Below are positions 53,136 to 64,000 of a stretch of DNA of 64,000 nucleotides, piece after piece. A program made the position numbers and the translations under genes. The DNA is from Emydura subglobosa (taxonomy: Eukaryota; Chordata; Testudines; Chelidae), in contig ML680037.1 in assembly GCA_007922225.1 (NCBI GenBank), positions 3,826,876-3,890,875 on the forward strand, read 5' to 3'. Below the pieces are notes generated by a model. It was not told the origin of the DNA. It did no database searches and saw nothing but the letters and a program-made list of their open reading frames with translations. The first letter of the stretch is position 1; the number at the start of each line of letters is the position of its first letter.

Positions 53136-54610
53136 CTCCCCACTCCACGTGAGCTCCATCCATCATCTCAATGAAGTCCAAAATGGTGACACCCTGAATG
53201 AACCATCTCAGACAGAAAAAAGAATCTACAAATTATAACTGATACAAGGATTAATTAATTAATTACTTAGCATTTGACAGCACTTTTCATATCACCAACC
53301 AAACTGGTTTTATTCTCATCCAAATCTTTTGCATTTCTCTCCCTGTCCAATTTACCACTTAGATACATTATGCCTGGATGTCCAGGAACTCTTCCGTTTA
53401 AACTCTGTACCTGACTATTTTTTTAAAACATTATCTTTAAACAACATTTTTAATCTGTTAGGCCCACATGTGCTGTTTCTCCCCGTGCTGTGCCATGAGG
53501 CTAAGTCAGCGCTACAGTGGAACACCGTAAGGACACTATTTGAACTCTTCAGCAGTTTTAGAGTCATGACAACCTCAGAACCTCCTTCCACATATCTGGT
53601 ACAACCAGTGGATACCTGTACCCATCATCCACTGGCTTCTCCTTCCTCTCACCCAATCGCCGACGCAATATTTCATCTTTAAATTCAGAGCTATCCCACT
53701 GACTTGGAAACTTTTACTGTAGCACCCCCTCAATGCTATACTCCAGGGTGACTGTTTGTAAAATCATTTCCCAGTTACATGCTATTCCACTATTAGAATG
53801 CTCTCTTTGGGGAGATTTTAATTGCTCTGAACTCTGTTCTTACAACCCCACGTTCATTGTTCCAAGGATGAACCAGGAACATTTGCACTTCAGCAAATTA
53901 TGGGAAGAGGAGAGAGTTATCTCCTCCTGAGCACATTCATTCCCTTGAAAAGCCAAATCCCTGCCATCCTGCTTGGGGCAGCATTTGTAATTAACCAGCC
54001 AACCAAAGCATCAGCATTATCGTGCTTGTGCCCAAACCTGTGTGTGACTGAAATCATAGCACTACAGTTTTGCCAAAAGAGCCCCGCATGATTCCTGAAT
54101 CTGAAAAGTCATTGCAGAGATGACTAGTCTGTCCTCACCACAAACTTCCTCCCATACAAAATAGTGGTGAAAGTGTACTATAGATTTAGCCACTGCCAGG
54201 AGTTCCTTTTGGGTGGTGCAATAATTTCTCTAGGGAAAATGCTATAATAAGCCTCAAATTCTTTGCATTCTTATGGCTTGGAGACAATATTGACAAAAGC
54301 AATAGCACCTGTGCCCAATATGAAAGGGAATTCGGGAATTCTGAAAAACAGGTCAGCCAAGACTGAATAGTCACCAGAGCCTTTTTCAACTCTGAAAATG
54401 CTAAATCACACTAACCACTGAAATGGTCTCCTTCTCTCAACCAACCTATACGATGGTTTGGCAACATTGTCTAATCTACAAATAAACCATGAGCAATAGG
54501 AATCCTACAAAACTCTATACATCTGTGATTGTCGTAGTAGGCTAGTTCTGCATAGTCTCCATTTTCTTTCAGTGGAAATCCCCCTATTTTATTGATTGTA
54601 TCCCCTATGT

Positions 54611-55002
54611 CAGGGGTGGGGAACCTTTTCCCTGCCAAGGGCCATTTTGACATTGGTACCTGCATTCGCAGGCCAATTCGCCGATTCCGCCGCCGAATTC
54701 TCCCCGCCGCCGCCGCCGAAAAGGCGCAAACGGCGGCAGGGTTTCGGCGGGAACTGCCCGACACCCCACGGAACCGCGCCGCCGCCGACTCCACCCCCGC
54801 CGCCGAAATGCCGCCGCCGTTTCCTTTTTTTCGGCGGCGCGGTTTTACAGCGTCCGCGGGGTGCCGTGGACCAGTAACCACCTCCGAGCTCCCGCCGCCG
54901 CTGAAAATGGGCAGACGGCGGCAGGGTTTCGGCGGCGTGCACTTCCTGCCCGCCCGCGGGCCGGATCAAATTCTTTCGCGGGCCGGAGGTTCCCCACCCC
55001 TG
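54611..55002. mobile_element. hAT-type non-autonomous element, CpG-dense
   Basis: The ends are CAGGGGTGGGGAACCTTTTC and its inverted partner GGTTCCCCACCCCTG. An exact 8-bp duplication CCCTATGT lies at 54603-54610 and 55003-55010. The interior is rich in CCGCCG and CpG. It is inserted in the gypsy reverse-transcriptase region, so it is younger than that element. The open frames across it are composition artefacts. Confidence 0.9.
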
Positions 55003-55146
55003 CCCTATGTAAATGAACTCTTTTTGCAACAACTAATTTCTTTGGGTTCAGTTTCAGATACAAAGGTGTAGGCTAATGACAGGCCTTTTGTAAACACATC
55101 AGTTCTTGTTATAAGGCTTTAGCATGCACCAGGATATCAACTAGAT

Positions 55147-55457
55147 CAGTGGTTCTCAATCTTTCCAGACTACTGTACCCCTTTCAGGAGTCTGATTTGT
55201 CTTGCATACCCCAAGTTTCACTTAAAAACTACTTGCTTATACAATCAGGCATAAAAATACAAAAAAGCATCACAGCACACTATTACTGAAAAATTGCTTA
55301 CTTTCTCATTGTCTGTATGAAATTTTAGCTTGTGCTCACTTTGTTAATACTTTTTATGTAGCTTGTTGTAAAACTCGGTAAATATCTAGATGAAATGATG
55401 TATCCCTGGAAAACCTCTGTGTACCCCCAGGGCTATGTGTACCCCTGGTTGTTATAT
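55147..55457. mobile_element. hAT-like element with worn right end
   Basis: It starts CAGTGGTTCTCAATCTTTCC and contains TACTGTACCCCTTTCAGGAG and GTACCCCCAGGGCTATGTGT. The left inverted repeat is clear and the right one is lost after GTACCCCTGGTTG. The copies of CTAGATCA at 55141 and 55458 may be chance. Confidence 0.6.
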
Positions 55458-57619
55458 CTAGATCAGTTGTTCTCAAACAGGCTGAGAGAGGAATACCATG
55501 CAATATCCTCTCAAATGGGCAGGGGTATTGCTTAAGGTGAAACCTACCACTTTAAAATTGCCATAGGCCTAGACCAGCTGTGAAAGCAGTTTTTTCCTCT
55601 CTGCCTTTAGATCCATTTCCAATTGCCAATACAACTTAAGATCCAATGCAGAAAAACAGATTGAACCTGCTACAGCATCCAGGGTACCATCTGTTCACAA
55701 ATGGATAGATAAGAATCCTTTAAAGTGACTTAATTTAGTTTTCTATTGCCTACACAATCTGGTGCTATTATCTTTTTTCTTAAACTAAAACTATAAGTGA
55801 GGCTCAAGACTGGCTGAAGGTTCAATTATGCCTTCCTGATACGTTACTTAAGTGGCCTGTAATACCTCTTCCCTAGTGACAAAAATGATGTGGCTGTGCA
55901 ATGGGTTGGTTTCATCCAGTATCAATCTGGTGCTGGACCAATGCACTGCAGCCTCATTGTTGGAATGGGAGAATGAATCCAGATTCCTAAACAGAAAATT
56001 TTAGACTGTTCTGTTGTTCCTCTTTTAAACATGCAGCACTGTGCAAGAATTAAAATCTAGTAGTAATTGTAGGAGCTCACTTCCATTCCCTTCACTTTTG
56101 TAGTTTTTCCTTCCATGCCAGCAATTACAGCCCCTGGTTCGTGTTCTGTAACCACAGTTCCTTTTTCACTATTTGCAGCTTGTCAGAAACCAATCAGCAA
56201 GTAGTAGAGAATCCATTCCTGTTTCACACCCATAAGGACTCCAGCTGCTAAGATTTCCCTGAGAATCTAGGTCTCAAGATCAAGTCTCCACTCCATCTTT
56301 TCCTTTGTTAGAAAGCTACCAAGCATGTAGTAGATATAGTTTCTGCCCCTGGAAGCAAAACAATTAGTTCACTGCAAGCCAATTGGTTACAAATCATTAG
56401 CTTCACCTGGGCCACATCTCTAAAGGGAATTTCCATAGATTGGATCTGCAAGCCACATTTCTTGGCATTTACTAATCAATGAAATGCAAACAGATTACTA
56501 GCTCATCTATTACTTAGTTACACAGGCTTCAAATTTTTAAGCCATACCCCTCCCCCCATCTTTGGGCCAGTGCACATTCCCCAGTCACTGTCTTTATCAG
56601 AGACCAATTTGGTGGTCTTTTTTATCCCTTATATCCTAGGCTTTTTAAGTGACTGTGGTCTAACAACATGTTAGACAAGACCACTATCCCAGTGCACTTC
56701 ACTGATCCTATTACATACTGAATAGATAAACTTCCCTTATTGTTATTTAACTATCTAGAATTACAGAAGAGCTGTGGGGCTGACCCTTGTACCTCAAAGC
56801 TTTGCCCCTTCCTCTTGATGTTCCTCATCTCCAAAACTAGGGACACTAGATCCTGTTGACTGTCTGCCCACCTATGTACAATAATCTAATCTTTTTTATG
56901 TCCAAAGTCTGCTAGAACCCTTCAACCCCACCCACCTTCTGTTTTCTTCCAGCCATTTCTTTGGGCTGTGATACTGAACTGAGGCAAAAAGCCCACCAGG
57001 GAGTTTCCCCATCAAAAACTGTTTCAATTCAGACAATTTTTGTTTGCACTATTTACATCCCTCCTCTGGGACTCTATGGTTACACACAAGGTAGAAAATG
57101 GATGAAAATAGCTAGTCTTTTACCAAAGTCCTCCCGTTGACCCAATTCCACATCCAAGTAGCTGCCTTCCACTGCGATCGACACGCTTATTTCATAGCTC
57201 CTTAAGTCCTGGCTGCAGTTCATCTGGCAAGTTCCAAGTTGGCCAAAGCTTTTCTGGCCTCCCCCCTTTCCAGGGAAAACCTTCTGGTCATCTCAATTCA
57301 TCTTGCCATTCCAAATTAGGAGCATGGCAGATGGGCTTCCCACTCTGTCCAGACACTGTAGCTATTGCTCCAGAGATCATCTTTGCCTGCAAGGTCGCTC
57401 TCAGCTCTTTCTGGAAAACCTCCACATACTACTTTAATTCCTTTGACAATGCCTCCAGCTACTTTTTTTAATTTTGTTTTAATTCCTTTTGTGAAGTTTC
57501 CAGCTCTAGCTGTACTTCCTTCTGGCCATCTGATTTCTGCCACTACTTCCATTATTTGTTCTATTTTCGTTCAATAGGGATATCAGATCACAGTTTCCCA
57601 ACCTTGCATCAGTAGTACC

Positions 57620-58130
57620 CCTTTTAAACTGAATGATTACCCAGTTTTTGGAGTCTTGTCCATGGTTCCATCAATTACGCTTTCTAATGGAAACAAGGTA
57701 TTTCTTTGTGAACAAACAAGACTGCATCATCCTGTTTCCCTAACCACAACAGGAATCAAAAAAGAGCAGGAGACAGTTTCTTTGCTCACAGTTCCAAGCC
57801 TCTTTCCTTCCAGCACTTTACCCAAAAAGTGCGCTCAGCTGTGTCAGGGTCACATGACCAGGGCTTCTCTGGCTGCATCTGGGCTGCTTTGCTCTTTTTT
57901 CTGTGTGCTTCTGTGGTGTTTCTATGACACACATAGAGCTGCAATCAAATCAATCCTCAGGAAAACTCTACCATCCAAATAGCCTGACTTCTGACCAGTC
58001 CTACATGGTCTGTTTTGAGCAGTGGCTCCTACTGTTTGAGTTATGTGTTCCATAAAGGAGCTTAATTGTTTCTTACATTTATCCTGAATGGTGGTGATTA
58101 TGCCCATAAGCTTCAACAAGGTTTAACCCA
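57620..58130 (-). repeat. Direct repeat, probable 5' LTR of the gypsy element
   Basis: It is the partner of the repeat at 52610-53135, in the same orientation and about 4.5 kb away with gypsy pol in between. The high end reads TTAACCCAACA, so on the minus strand it starts TGTTGGGTTAA. Confidence 0.6.
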
Positions 58131-58184
58131 ACATAAGTGTACATTTAAGATTGTGATGCACTCAGATACTGGATGATGGGGGCC

Positions 58185-58690
58185 ATAAACACAATCAACT
58201 GGTTAGATTGAGACTGTTTAGTTTAAAGGCAGAATGATAAGAGGGGACATGATAATGGTATACAAAATTATGACCAGTAAAGAGAAGGAAATCTGGGTGC
58301 TCCTGTTATCAGTCTCAAAATATAAGAATACCATAGCAAGTTTGAACATTTAAATAGTGGAACTCATTACCACAAGATATTGATCCAATGACCTAGTAAA
58401 AGTCAAAAGAGGATTAGACAAGTATATGGACAATGAGAACATCCTGTCACATCAGCTAGGGGATTCCACATATTCCATAAGGGTATCATCTCATACTTTG
58501 GCATAAACCAACCACAGTTAGGGTTGTGAGGAAACCTTCCCTGTTGGAGAGTTACTCCATAATTATAAATATGAGATTTGTTTGCCTATTCTTCAACCAT
58601 CCGTTATTGGTCATTGCTCAGACACGATACTAGACCACTGGGGGCATCTAGTCTGACTCAGCATGGCAATTTTGTGTTCTTATGGATGAA
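58185..58690 (+). mobile_element. CR1 LINE 3' fragment
   Basis: The plus strand reads GATAAGAGGGGACATGATAA, then GTATACAAAATTATGACCAG, and ends near GCAATTTTGTGTTCTTATGG. These match the end of CR1 RT and its 3' region. Confidence 0.75.
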
Positions 58691-61420
58691 ACCAGAGAAG
58701 CCATCTGCAAATTTGCAGAAAACTGGCAATAACTCCATGCATATTCTTGTTCCCAGAAGCCGATGTTAATCTCCTGGCACTAGTCTCTGGTCTTTCATGA
58801 GTTAAGATATTCACTTGGATTTCTAGTGCCAATTTCTAACATGGAAAAGAGACCCCAAAAAGATAACGGAGGAAGAAGGAAAAAAAAAAATGAAGGGCTG
58901 TTCTAGATCAGCAGACAGTCACTCTATAGGCAGACCAATTAACAGTCAAAATAAAAATGGCTTTTATGGAGTGACTCTCTACCAATCCAGAGAGAGCTGA
59001 GGGAAAAATAGCAAGGAGGAGAGGAACAGACTGAGGACAAGCAGGAAAGCCCAGTCAAAGCAATGGGGTATTATAGACTAGCCAACATATTAAACATTGA
59101 TGCCATGGACAAAGACTGAAAAAACCTTTATGGTTCTCTCCATGTTTTTTCTTCTTCATGTACAGATTCCAGAAGATTAAAAAACAAAAACAATAATGTA
59201 GGATTTGGGTTTTTTGATAGCCATCTTAACTCATCTAAAATTTCTAGCCGTGGACATCTATGGGTAAGGTCAAAATGAATCTGTGTTTAATGTCTTATTT
59301 TATACACACACACTCCTCCCTATTCTATTTGAAAATACAAGTCATGGTATAATTTCAAACTATTACTTAAGTATAAGAGATTTAAGTGAACTAATCCAAG
59401 CAATCTCTGTAAAAGTTAAAATCCAGATGAGCTAGTAGAATTGTATAGATCCATGCACTATAGTCCCAAAGTGGATGTACTGTTTACCCATAATTGTAGT
59501 TCTCTGATGTTAATATAATAAAAAAGCAGTCTAGAGGGTTTGAAGCTGCAATTAAAAAAGTGTTTCTGAAGCCTTGGCCAAACTAGGGCTCCCCTGCAGA
59601 TGAACCAGTAGTCTCATAGGTGAGACTTCCCAAAAATTTCTTAGTATTGACATCGTTATATACACTCTTCGGATATGGAGGGGATATAAAAACAATCTGT
59701 AAATTTACAGAAACATCTATTCTTGCTCCATCAATTCATCCTCAAATACACAGGCACATTTGCAAATCTTGTCAATAGATTAAAAATAGCACCTTCAAAG
59801 AGCATAGATATATCAAATCAACTTCTAATCAATTAAAATAATTTTATATTAAAAGTTGTAGTTTTAGCTTTCACTTAATTTCCATTCTCTGTTGTTTACC
59901 CCATCTAACAAAGGTGAAAAATGATTCTTTATTGATATTGTCCTTAATTTAGCAGACTTCTCCCCAGCATTTTAAATGGAGTTCAGTTTTAGTATCATTT
60001 ACAGAGGATCACATCTTGGTCTCAATGTGTGGAGATAGTAGTCATTAATTTGCTGCTGCTGGAGTGCCAAGAGTGGAATACATGACATTTCTGTATGAGC
60101 TACAAACAGTGGCTCTTCCCAGGTTCCTAGCCTCATTTGAAGACCAAAAGGAAATCAGTTATCTATGCCATGAAGCACATTTCACCCCGTAAACTTTCAA
60201 ACAGTGAACTTGATAATCTGTACAGCTTTCAATAATTCCAGAATTTCAATTTTGGACGTCATTTCCATGTGAAAAGCCATACAGAATCCTACTTTTTTAT
60301 CTAGATTGGAAGTTTCCCCATTACTGGGCCTCAACCCTTACGTAAACAAGGCACCTCTGGGGATTAAAGAGTAATTCATATCTCTATGCTCACAGTCAAA
60401 CCTTGGCCTCCCTGCTGGAATTGACAAAAGGGTGCTCAGATGTTACCTGCTTTATTTGTGCTCTGTTTCAGTATAGTTCAATCTCATTTCATACAGATAT
60501 TGAATACCAATACTTTTGTTTACTATTGACCTGGCTGAAATTTGAACCAGTGCTTTAAAAAAAAAAAAAAAAAAAAAAATTCTCAGTAGTAGAATAGCAG
60601 AGATTTTGAAATGTTTTATCTTGATAAACACTTCTACATCAATTTATAGGAAGGTTTAGTATAGTTGTTCCCACCAACAAAACAGTTACAAATATTTAAT
60701 GCAACAGAAGGCTCAGGTAAATTCCAATACGATGGAGCATCCCACTCCTCTAGGAGTACCTATGGAAAAAGTGGTCCACATTAAAAACACCTCCACAAAG
60801 GCAACTTTGTTGGAGTAATAATAGAGGCCCAAACTAAATGAGCATATAGACCACTAACCTCATCCCCTATAAACGTCAAAGCTGAGACATTGATAAGAGC
60901 GCATGGGTAGAAATTCTGCATTATTTCCCTCCATGCTGTACCTATTCTGTACATAAAAAGACATTCCCAGGGCTGTTAACACATCACCTTTCACAAGCAG
61001 TACATTTTTTAATACATTAAGTGCTACTGGAGGGATAATGCACCAGAGAATGTGCTCTCACAGCAACAACTGATGAGTCATTCATTTAAAAAATGTAGTT
61101 GTATTGCTATTTACACCTTCAGAATTTCTAATAAAGATGTTCTCTTCATTGGTGCAAGTTATTTGGTAACATTTGAGTCAAATGAAAAACTGATTAGGAG
61201 ATTCAGACATATAGCATCACTAACTCATAGTACCATCTAGTTCCTTTCCCCTACAAACATTTAATTTAACTTTAAACATTAAATCCTAAAACCAATTATC
61301 GAAGATTTATTCCAAGTTACTCTTATGCAAACCTATAAAAAGGTGACTTCTCACTCATTTCTCCTATATAAATACATCACTTTGAAAGTTTTCAACTAGA
61401 TTTTAGTAGAGTTTAAAGAT
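58691..61420. other. Intron 3, unique-looking sequence
   Basis: No gene or clear transposon was recognised apart from the A-run at 60557-60579. Confidence 0.4.
60557..60579 (+). repeat. Poly(A) mononucleotide run
   Basis: 23 consecutive A on the plus strand, with no LINE or SINE body recognised before it. Confidence 0.9.
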
Positions 61421-61421
61421 T

Positions 61422-61706
61422 TAGGCCATATCTACACTATAGCCACTAAGCGGCACAGCTACAGTGATGCAGCTGCATCATTGTAGCTGCCACAGTGTAG
61501 ATACTTCCTACAATTGACTAAAGGGGTTTCCCCCCCATTGATTTAGTTAATCCACCTCTCCAAGAAGCAGTGGGAATTCTTCCGTTGATCTAGCAGCATC
61601 TGCACTGAGAGTTAGGTAAACCTAACTGCACAGGGTTCAGGGTGCAAAATTTTTCACAGATGAGAGTAACAGCTAGCTTGATGTAGTTTAAGTATAGACC
61701 AGGCCT
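61422..61706. mobile_element. Short inverted-repeat DNA element (GGCC..TCTACAC type)
   Basis: It starts TAGGCCATATCTACACTATA and ends AAGTATAGACCAGGCCT, which are inverted. It lies 58 bp below the donor end of exon 3 (61764). There is no coding part. PIF/Harbinger or hAT origin is not decided. Confidence 0.65.
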
Positions 61707-61763
61707 GAATCACATGAAGCAAGACTTTCATCAACGGATCTACAAGCATGCAAAATAAATTAC

Positions 61764-62006
61764 CTGACCCAGAGCCTGAAGTAGTCATATCATAAATTAA
61801 ATCTTTTAACGTAGTTCCCTCTGATATAAAAGGGCGATCCAATGAGGGATCTTCTTCACTTGGTACACGATGATGAATGACTGTACGATTATGGCAGATA
61901 TACAGAATTAACATTAGTGAAATGCAAACGAAACAGACTGGTCCAGCAATGACAGCTGCCAATTCCACTGGTCCTAGATTAGAAAGGGGTTTTCCTGAAG
62001 TAGGGC
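61764..62006 (-). CDS. TGFBR1: TGFBR1 exon 3: juxtamembrane, transmembrane and GS domain
   Basis: This exon carries the membrane anchor and the regulatory GS box. The acceptor TTTTAG ends at 62007 and the donor GTAATT starts at 61763. The translation runs through [16 protein letters not shown], a hydrophobic span ([20 protein letters not shown]), the basic stop-transfer segment [11 protein letters not shown], and [20 protein letters not shown]. The serine/threonine-rich TTSGSGSG motif is the segment TGFBR2 phosphorylates to activate the kinase, and it overlaps the FKBP12 docking site. The exon starts with 12 nt that can be skipped: a second acceptor, TTCAG, ends at 61995 and would remove residues GPTS in frame. 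This mirrors the known human isoform with a four-residue insert (GPFS) at the same point. Confidence 0.96.
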
Positions 62007-62008
62007 CT
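61995..62008 (-). promoter_or_regulatory. TGFBR1: Tandem alternative splice acceptors of exon 3
   Basis: Two AG acceptors lie 12 nt apart: TTTTAG ending at 62007 and CTTCAG ending at 61995. Either keeps the frame. The first adds Gly-Pro-Thr-Ser before the transmembrane segment and the second leaves it out. A four-residue GPFS insertion isoform at this position is known in mammals. The conservation of both sites is inferred from sequence only. Confidence 0.7.
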
Positions 62009-62482
62009 AAAAGTGGAGATAAGGGAAAGAAAATGTAGTGTTACTATTTTGTAATAGCAAATTCATTTTTAACAAAAGGTTTAATTTTTTAATGTTTGTG
62101 TCAGAATATTATATCACATACTGTCTTTGAAGAATTCTTTTGATTCTTTTTTTTCCCAGGAAGACAGTCTTAACTCTTTTAGTTCTTTGAGTCAGTGGTA
62201 TATATCATGCAGACTGAAGCTACATATATTGTAATGCAAGGCAGTTATATATACACATTTGATCTAAACCACATAGCATTATGATGCTAGAGACTTCTTG
62301 GGTACTATTCTGTATTTATTAGTGTTTTATTTTTTTAATATACATGTTCAAGATAGTATTTAGGAAGTCTCGTCTGCCCTCATGTTTACATGTATTCAGT
62401 TTAGTTTCTTTAACCTTTATAACAACAAGCTCTATTTATTTTGTTGGGGAATTACTTTAAAAAACAAAACAAAAGGCTTTAC

Positions 62483-62734
62483 CTGGAGTTGGAATTGGAA
62501 GTTCTATTTTATTGCAGTGATTTTGGTTACAGCAATAAGGCGAAGTAACAACACCATCCCTTGATGAGGGGGCACAAATAAATGGCCTGTCTGGTGGAAT
62601 CAGATCAGCATTTGCTATGCACATGCTATTGTGTAGGACTTTATCTTGAATCCGTGTTACTGAGGTAAAGCAGAGCCCATCCGTCACACATGTAAAGTTG
62701 TCTTTTGTACAGAGATGGCAAAAACACTCTAATG
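62483..62734 (-). CDS. TGFBR1: TGFBR1 exon 2: ligand-binding extracellular domain
   Basis: This exon encodes the cysteine-rich three-finger ectodomain that docks against TGF-beta and TGFBR2 outside the cell. On the minus strand the acceptor is ATACAG at 62740-62735 and the donor is GTAAAG from 62482. Its first two bases complete a split Ala codon begun in exon 1, and its last G starts a split Gly codon. The translation begins [20 protein letters not shown] and ends [11 protein letters not shown]. All ten family cysteines are seen, including the CCNQNHCN box that closes type I receptor ectodomains. An N-glycosylation sequon (NFT) follows the first cysteine cluster. It is about two codons longer than I recall for human exon 2, and the region after KIELP is divergent, as expected for the linker before the membrane. 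Confidence 0.96.
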
Positions 62735-63378
62735 CTGTATTGAAGGAAACAAAGTTCGTGTTAGTTATGTTAAGCAATATTAGAACTGTAAAACAAACTG
62801 TCAAAAACTAAAGGCGGATATTGGGAAAATGTTTCAGCCTCTTTTCTAAGCTACATACTGCATCATAATATAGAATGCAAACATGATGCCTCTTAATAGG
62901 CTAACAAAATAAGAGAGCGGGAAAGATGATTAAAACAGGAAGCTTGCTTCAACTTTAACTTGATAGACGAACAATCTCTCCAAAAAACCAAATAAACATT
63001 CCAGTCATAATTGTTGAAAGTCTGTTAAAAATAGTAAGGAGAACTATTTTGAAGTTTATTGTAACATGTACTACTACAACAACGTATCCCCTAAAGCATT
63101 TAGGGCCCAATCCTGCTCCTTTTGAAGTCAACAGGAGTTTTGCCATTTATTTCAATGGGAATAAAAGCACATCAGAGTGGAAGATCCTCCACGCATTGTT
63201 AGGCACATGCCATGCATTCAAGACACATTGTATTTCCCAGTAATTTATATATGCTTCCCACCCAAGGGCTCAAGTGCTTTAAAGGCCTGATCCAACTCCC
63301 ATTTAACTTAACGGGAACAATACTTTTGACTGTAATGGGAGATAAACTGGGTCCTCACTGTGAGGCTCCAGAAGGAAA
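62735..63378. other. Intron 1 (3' part)
   Basis: Intronic DNA upstream of exon 2. A worn dispersed repeat (CCCAATCCTGCTCCTTTTGA, then TTTCAATGGGAATAAAAGC) is near 63105-63170. Nothing else was recognised. Confidence 0.5.
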
Positions 63379-63675
63379 CTAAGGTTATTGTCTACACTGA
63401 TGGTGGCAAATTCGCCACCGTCAGATTGATTTTTCCAGTTCAATTGAGTGGCAGGGAAGACATGCTGCATCGATCTGGAAGTCAATCTAATAAAACCACT
63501 TCCCCAAAAAGCATAGCGCTGCGTCGACGGGTACGCATTTCCCATCAGTGCAGCGCAGACGAGCGCTAAATGGAAGTTACAAGGTCGACGGGAGTTACAC
63601 AAGTTACCCTGAGTAGCTTGTGTAACTCCTGTTGATTGCCACCAAAATTTTGCCAGCAGTGTAGACCAGGCCTAA
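63379..63675. mobile_element. Short inverted-repeat DNA element (GTCTACAC type)
   Basis: CTAAGGTTATTGTCTACACTG at the left faces GCAGTGTAGACCAGGCCTAA at the right. The interior repeats TTGTGTAACTCC-type words as a smaller foldback. It is related to the element at 61422-61706. Confidence 0.65.
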
Positions 63676-63860
63676 GGCCATGTCTACAGTACAGGTACTA
63701 GCATGGCACAGCAATAGTGCTATAGCTATGCTACTGAAGCACCAGTAGTGTAGATAGAAAAAGTTTTTCTCCCTATGCAATGATACCTAGGTTAACCAAA
63801 GCACATGTCTACACTTGGGGTTAGAGTGGCATAACTAGGACACTCAGAGGTGTCAAATTT
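63673..63860. repeat. Adjacent related inverted-repeat fragment
   Basis: Begins TAAGGCCATGTCTACAGTAC directly after the preceding element and holds ACATGTCTACACTTGGGG near 63803. It is probably one or two partial copies of the same group. Confidence 0.45.
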
Positions 63861-64000
63861 TCAAGAACCTTCAGAAGGAAGCTTACTATATTTATGCATG
63901 GAAGGGCTGTAGAGAGAAATTAAAGTAATATTGCCAAAACACAGCCAACAAAAGGAGAGAGTTCACTGTCAGCATCCTGACCCCAGCTATTTGCAGCACA

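Larger units (their letters stand above)
53136..57619 (-). mobile_element. Degenerate Ty3/gypsy retrotransposon interior
   Basis: Minus-strand pieces appear in pol order. Reverse transcriptase at 55075-55011 reads LKLNPKKLVVAKRVHLHR. After the inserted hAT, RT continues to AKPSYRLVERRRPFQW (about 54465-54417). The RNase H junction lies at 54389-54110 (FS.LKKALVTI, and a frame with NYCTTQKELLAVAKSIVHFH near 54215-54150). The integrase entry is at about 53660-53560 (ILRRRLGERKEKPVDDGYRY then PLVVPDMWKEVLRLS). The gag region should be 55.5-57.6 kb, but I recognised no gag motif there. Multiple stops and frameshifts mean no activity. Confidence 0.7.

Noticed and set aside
54471..55071. Open frames of 136-159 codons rich in Pro, Arg and Ala
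   Set aside because: They are composition artefacts of the CCGCCG-rich hAT at 54611-55002. Frames are open on both strands over the same bases.
55141..55465. CTAGATCA as the 8-bp target duplication of the hAT-like element
   Set aside because: The left inverted end starts at CAG inside this word and the right inverted end is not visible, so the match may be chance.
63303..63602. Frames of 69-99 codons near the window end
   Set aside because: They overlap the inverted-repeat DNA element at 63379-63675 and are not TGFBR1 exon 1, which should encode a signal peptide in GC-rich sequence.

Overview
The window is vertebrate genomic DNA, most likely from a turtle and otherwise from another non-avian reptile such as a crocodilian. 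It carries most of one protein-coding gene on the minus strand: TGFBR1 (TGF-beta receptor type I, ALK5). Exons 2-9 are present and intact: eight coding blocks with consensus splice sites, continuous reading phase and no stop before the natural one. Exon 1 (5'UTR, signal peptide) lies beyond position 64000. The kinase exons give a protein almost identical to mammalian TGFBR1 as I know it. The organism call rests on the repeats: degenerate CR1 LINEs, several DIRS-type retrotransposons, a Penelope-like element, hAT-type non-autonomous DNA transposons and short 'GGCC..GTCTACAC' inverted-repeat elements. That combination is typical of turtles and crocodilians and unlike birds or mammals.

Layout, low to high coordinate (3' to 5' of the gene). 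1-3.24 kb: a DIRS remnant beyond the gene. 3.49-8.05 kb: a long TGFBR1 3'UTR with a poly(A) signal at 3504-3509. 8.05-13.75 kb: exons 9, 8 and 7 with CR1 pieces and a palindromic repeat. 13.75-21.66 kb: intron 6, a DIRS copy split by a CR1. 21.66-21.82 kb: exon 6. 21.82-34.44 kb: intron 5, a roughly 10 kb DIRS copy broken up by a Penelope-like element, CR1s and a hAT. 34.44-34.61 kb: exon 5. 34.61-51.64 kb: intron 4, two DIRS copies in tandem, one carrying a solo retroviral LTR and an LTR-like block with a hAT inside. 51.64-51.87 kb: exon 4. 51.87-61.76 kb: intron 3, a Ty3/gypsy remnant between two direct repeats, with a GC-rich hAT inserted in its reverse transcriptase. 61.76-62.73 kb: exons 3 and 2. 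The rest is the 3' part of intron 1.

No second host gene, rRNA, tRNA or CRISPR array was recognised. Nearly all other open reading frames are fragments of transposon proteins or chance frames. The most notable non-gene signal is the Penelope-like insertion at 25856-26679. It has an exact 12-bp target-site duplication, a GIY-YIG endonuclease C-terminus, and long inverted arms that each carry a hammerhead-ribozyme-like core. A second striking pattern is that all five DIRS copies, the gypsy element and most CR1s lie in the same orientation as TGFBR1 transcription.
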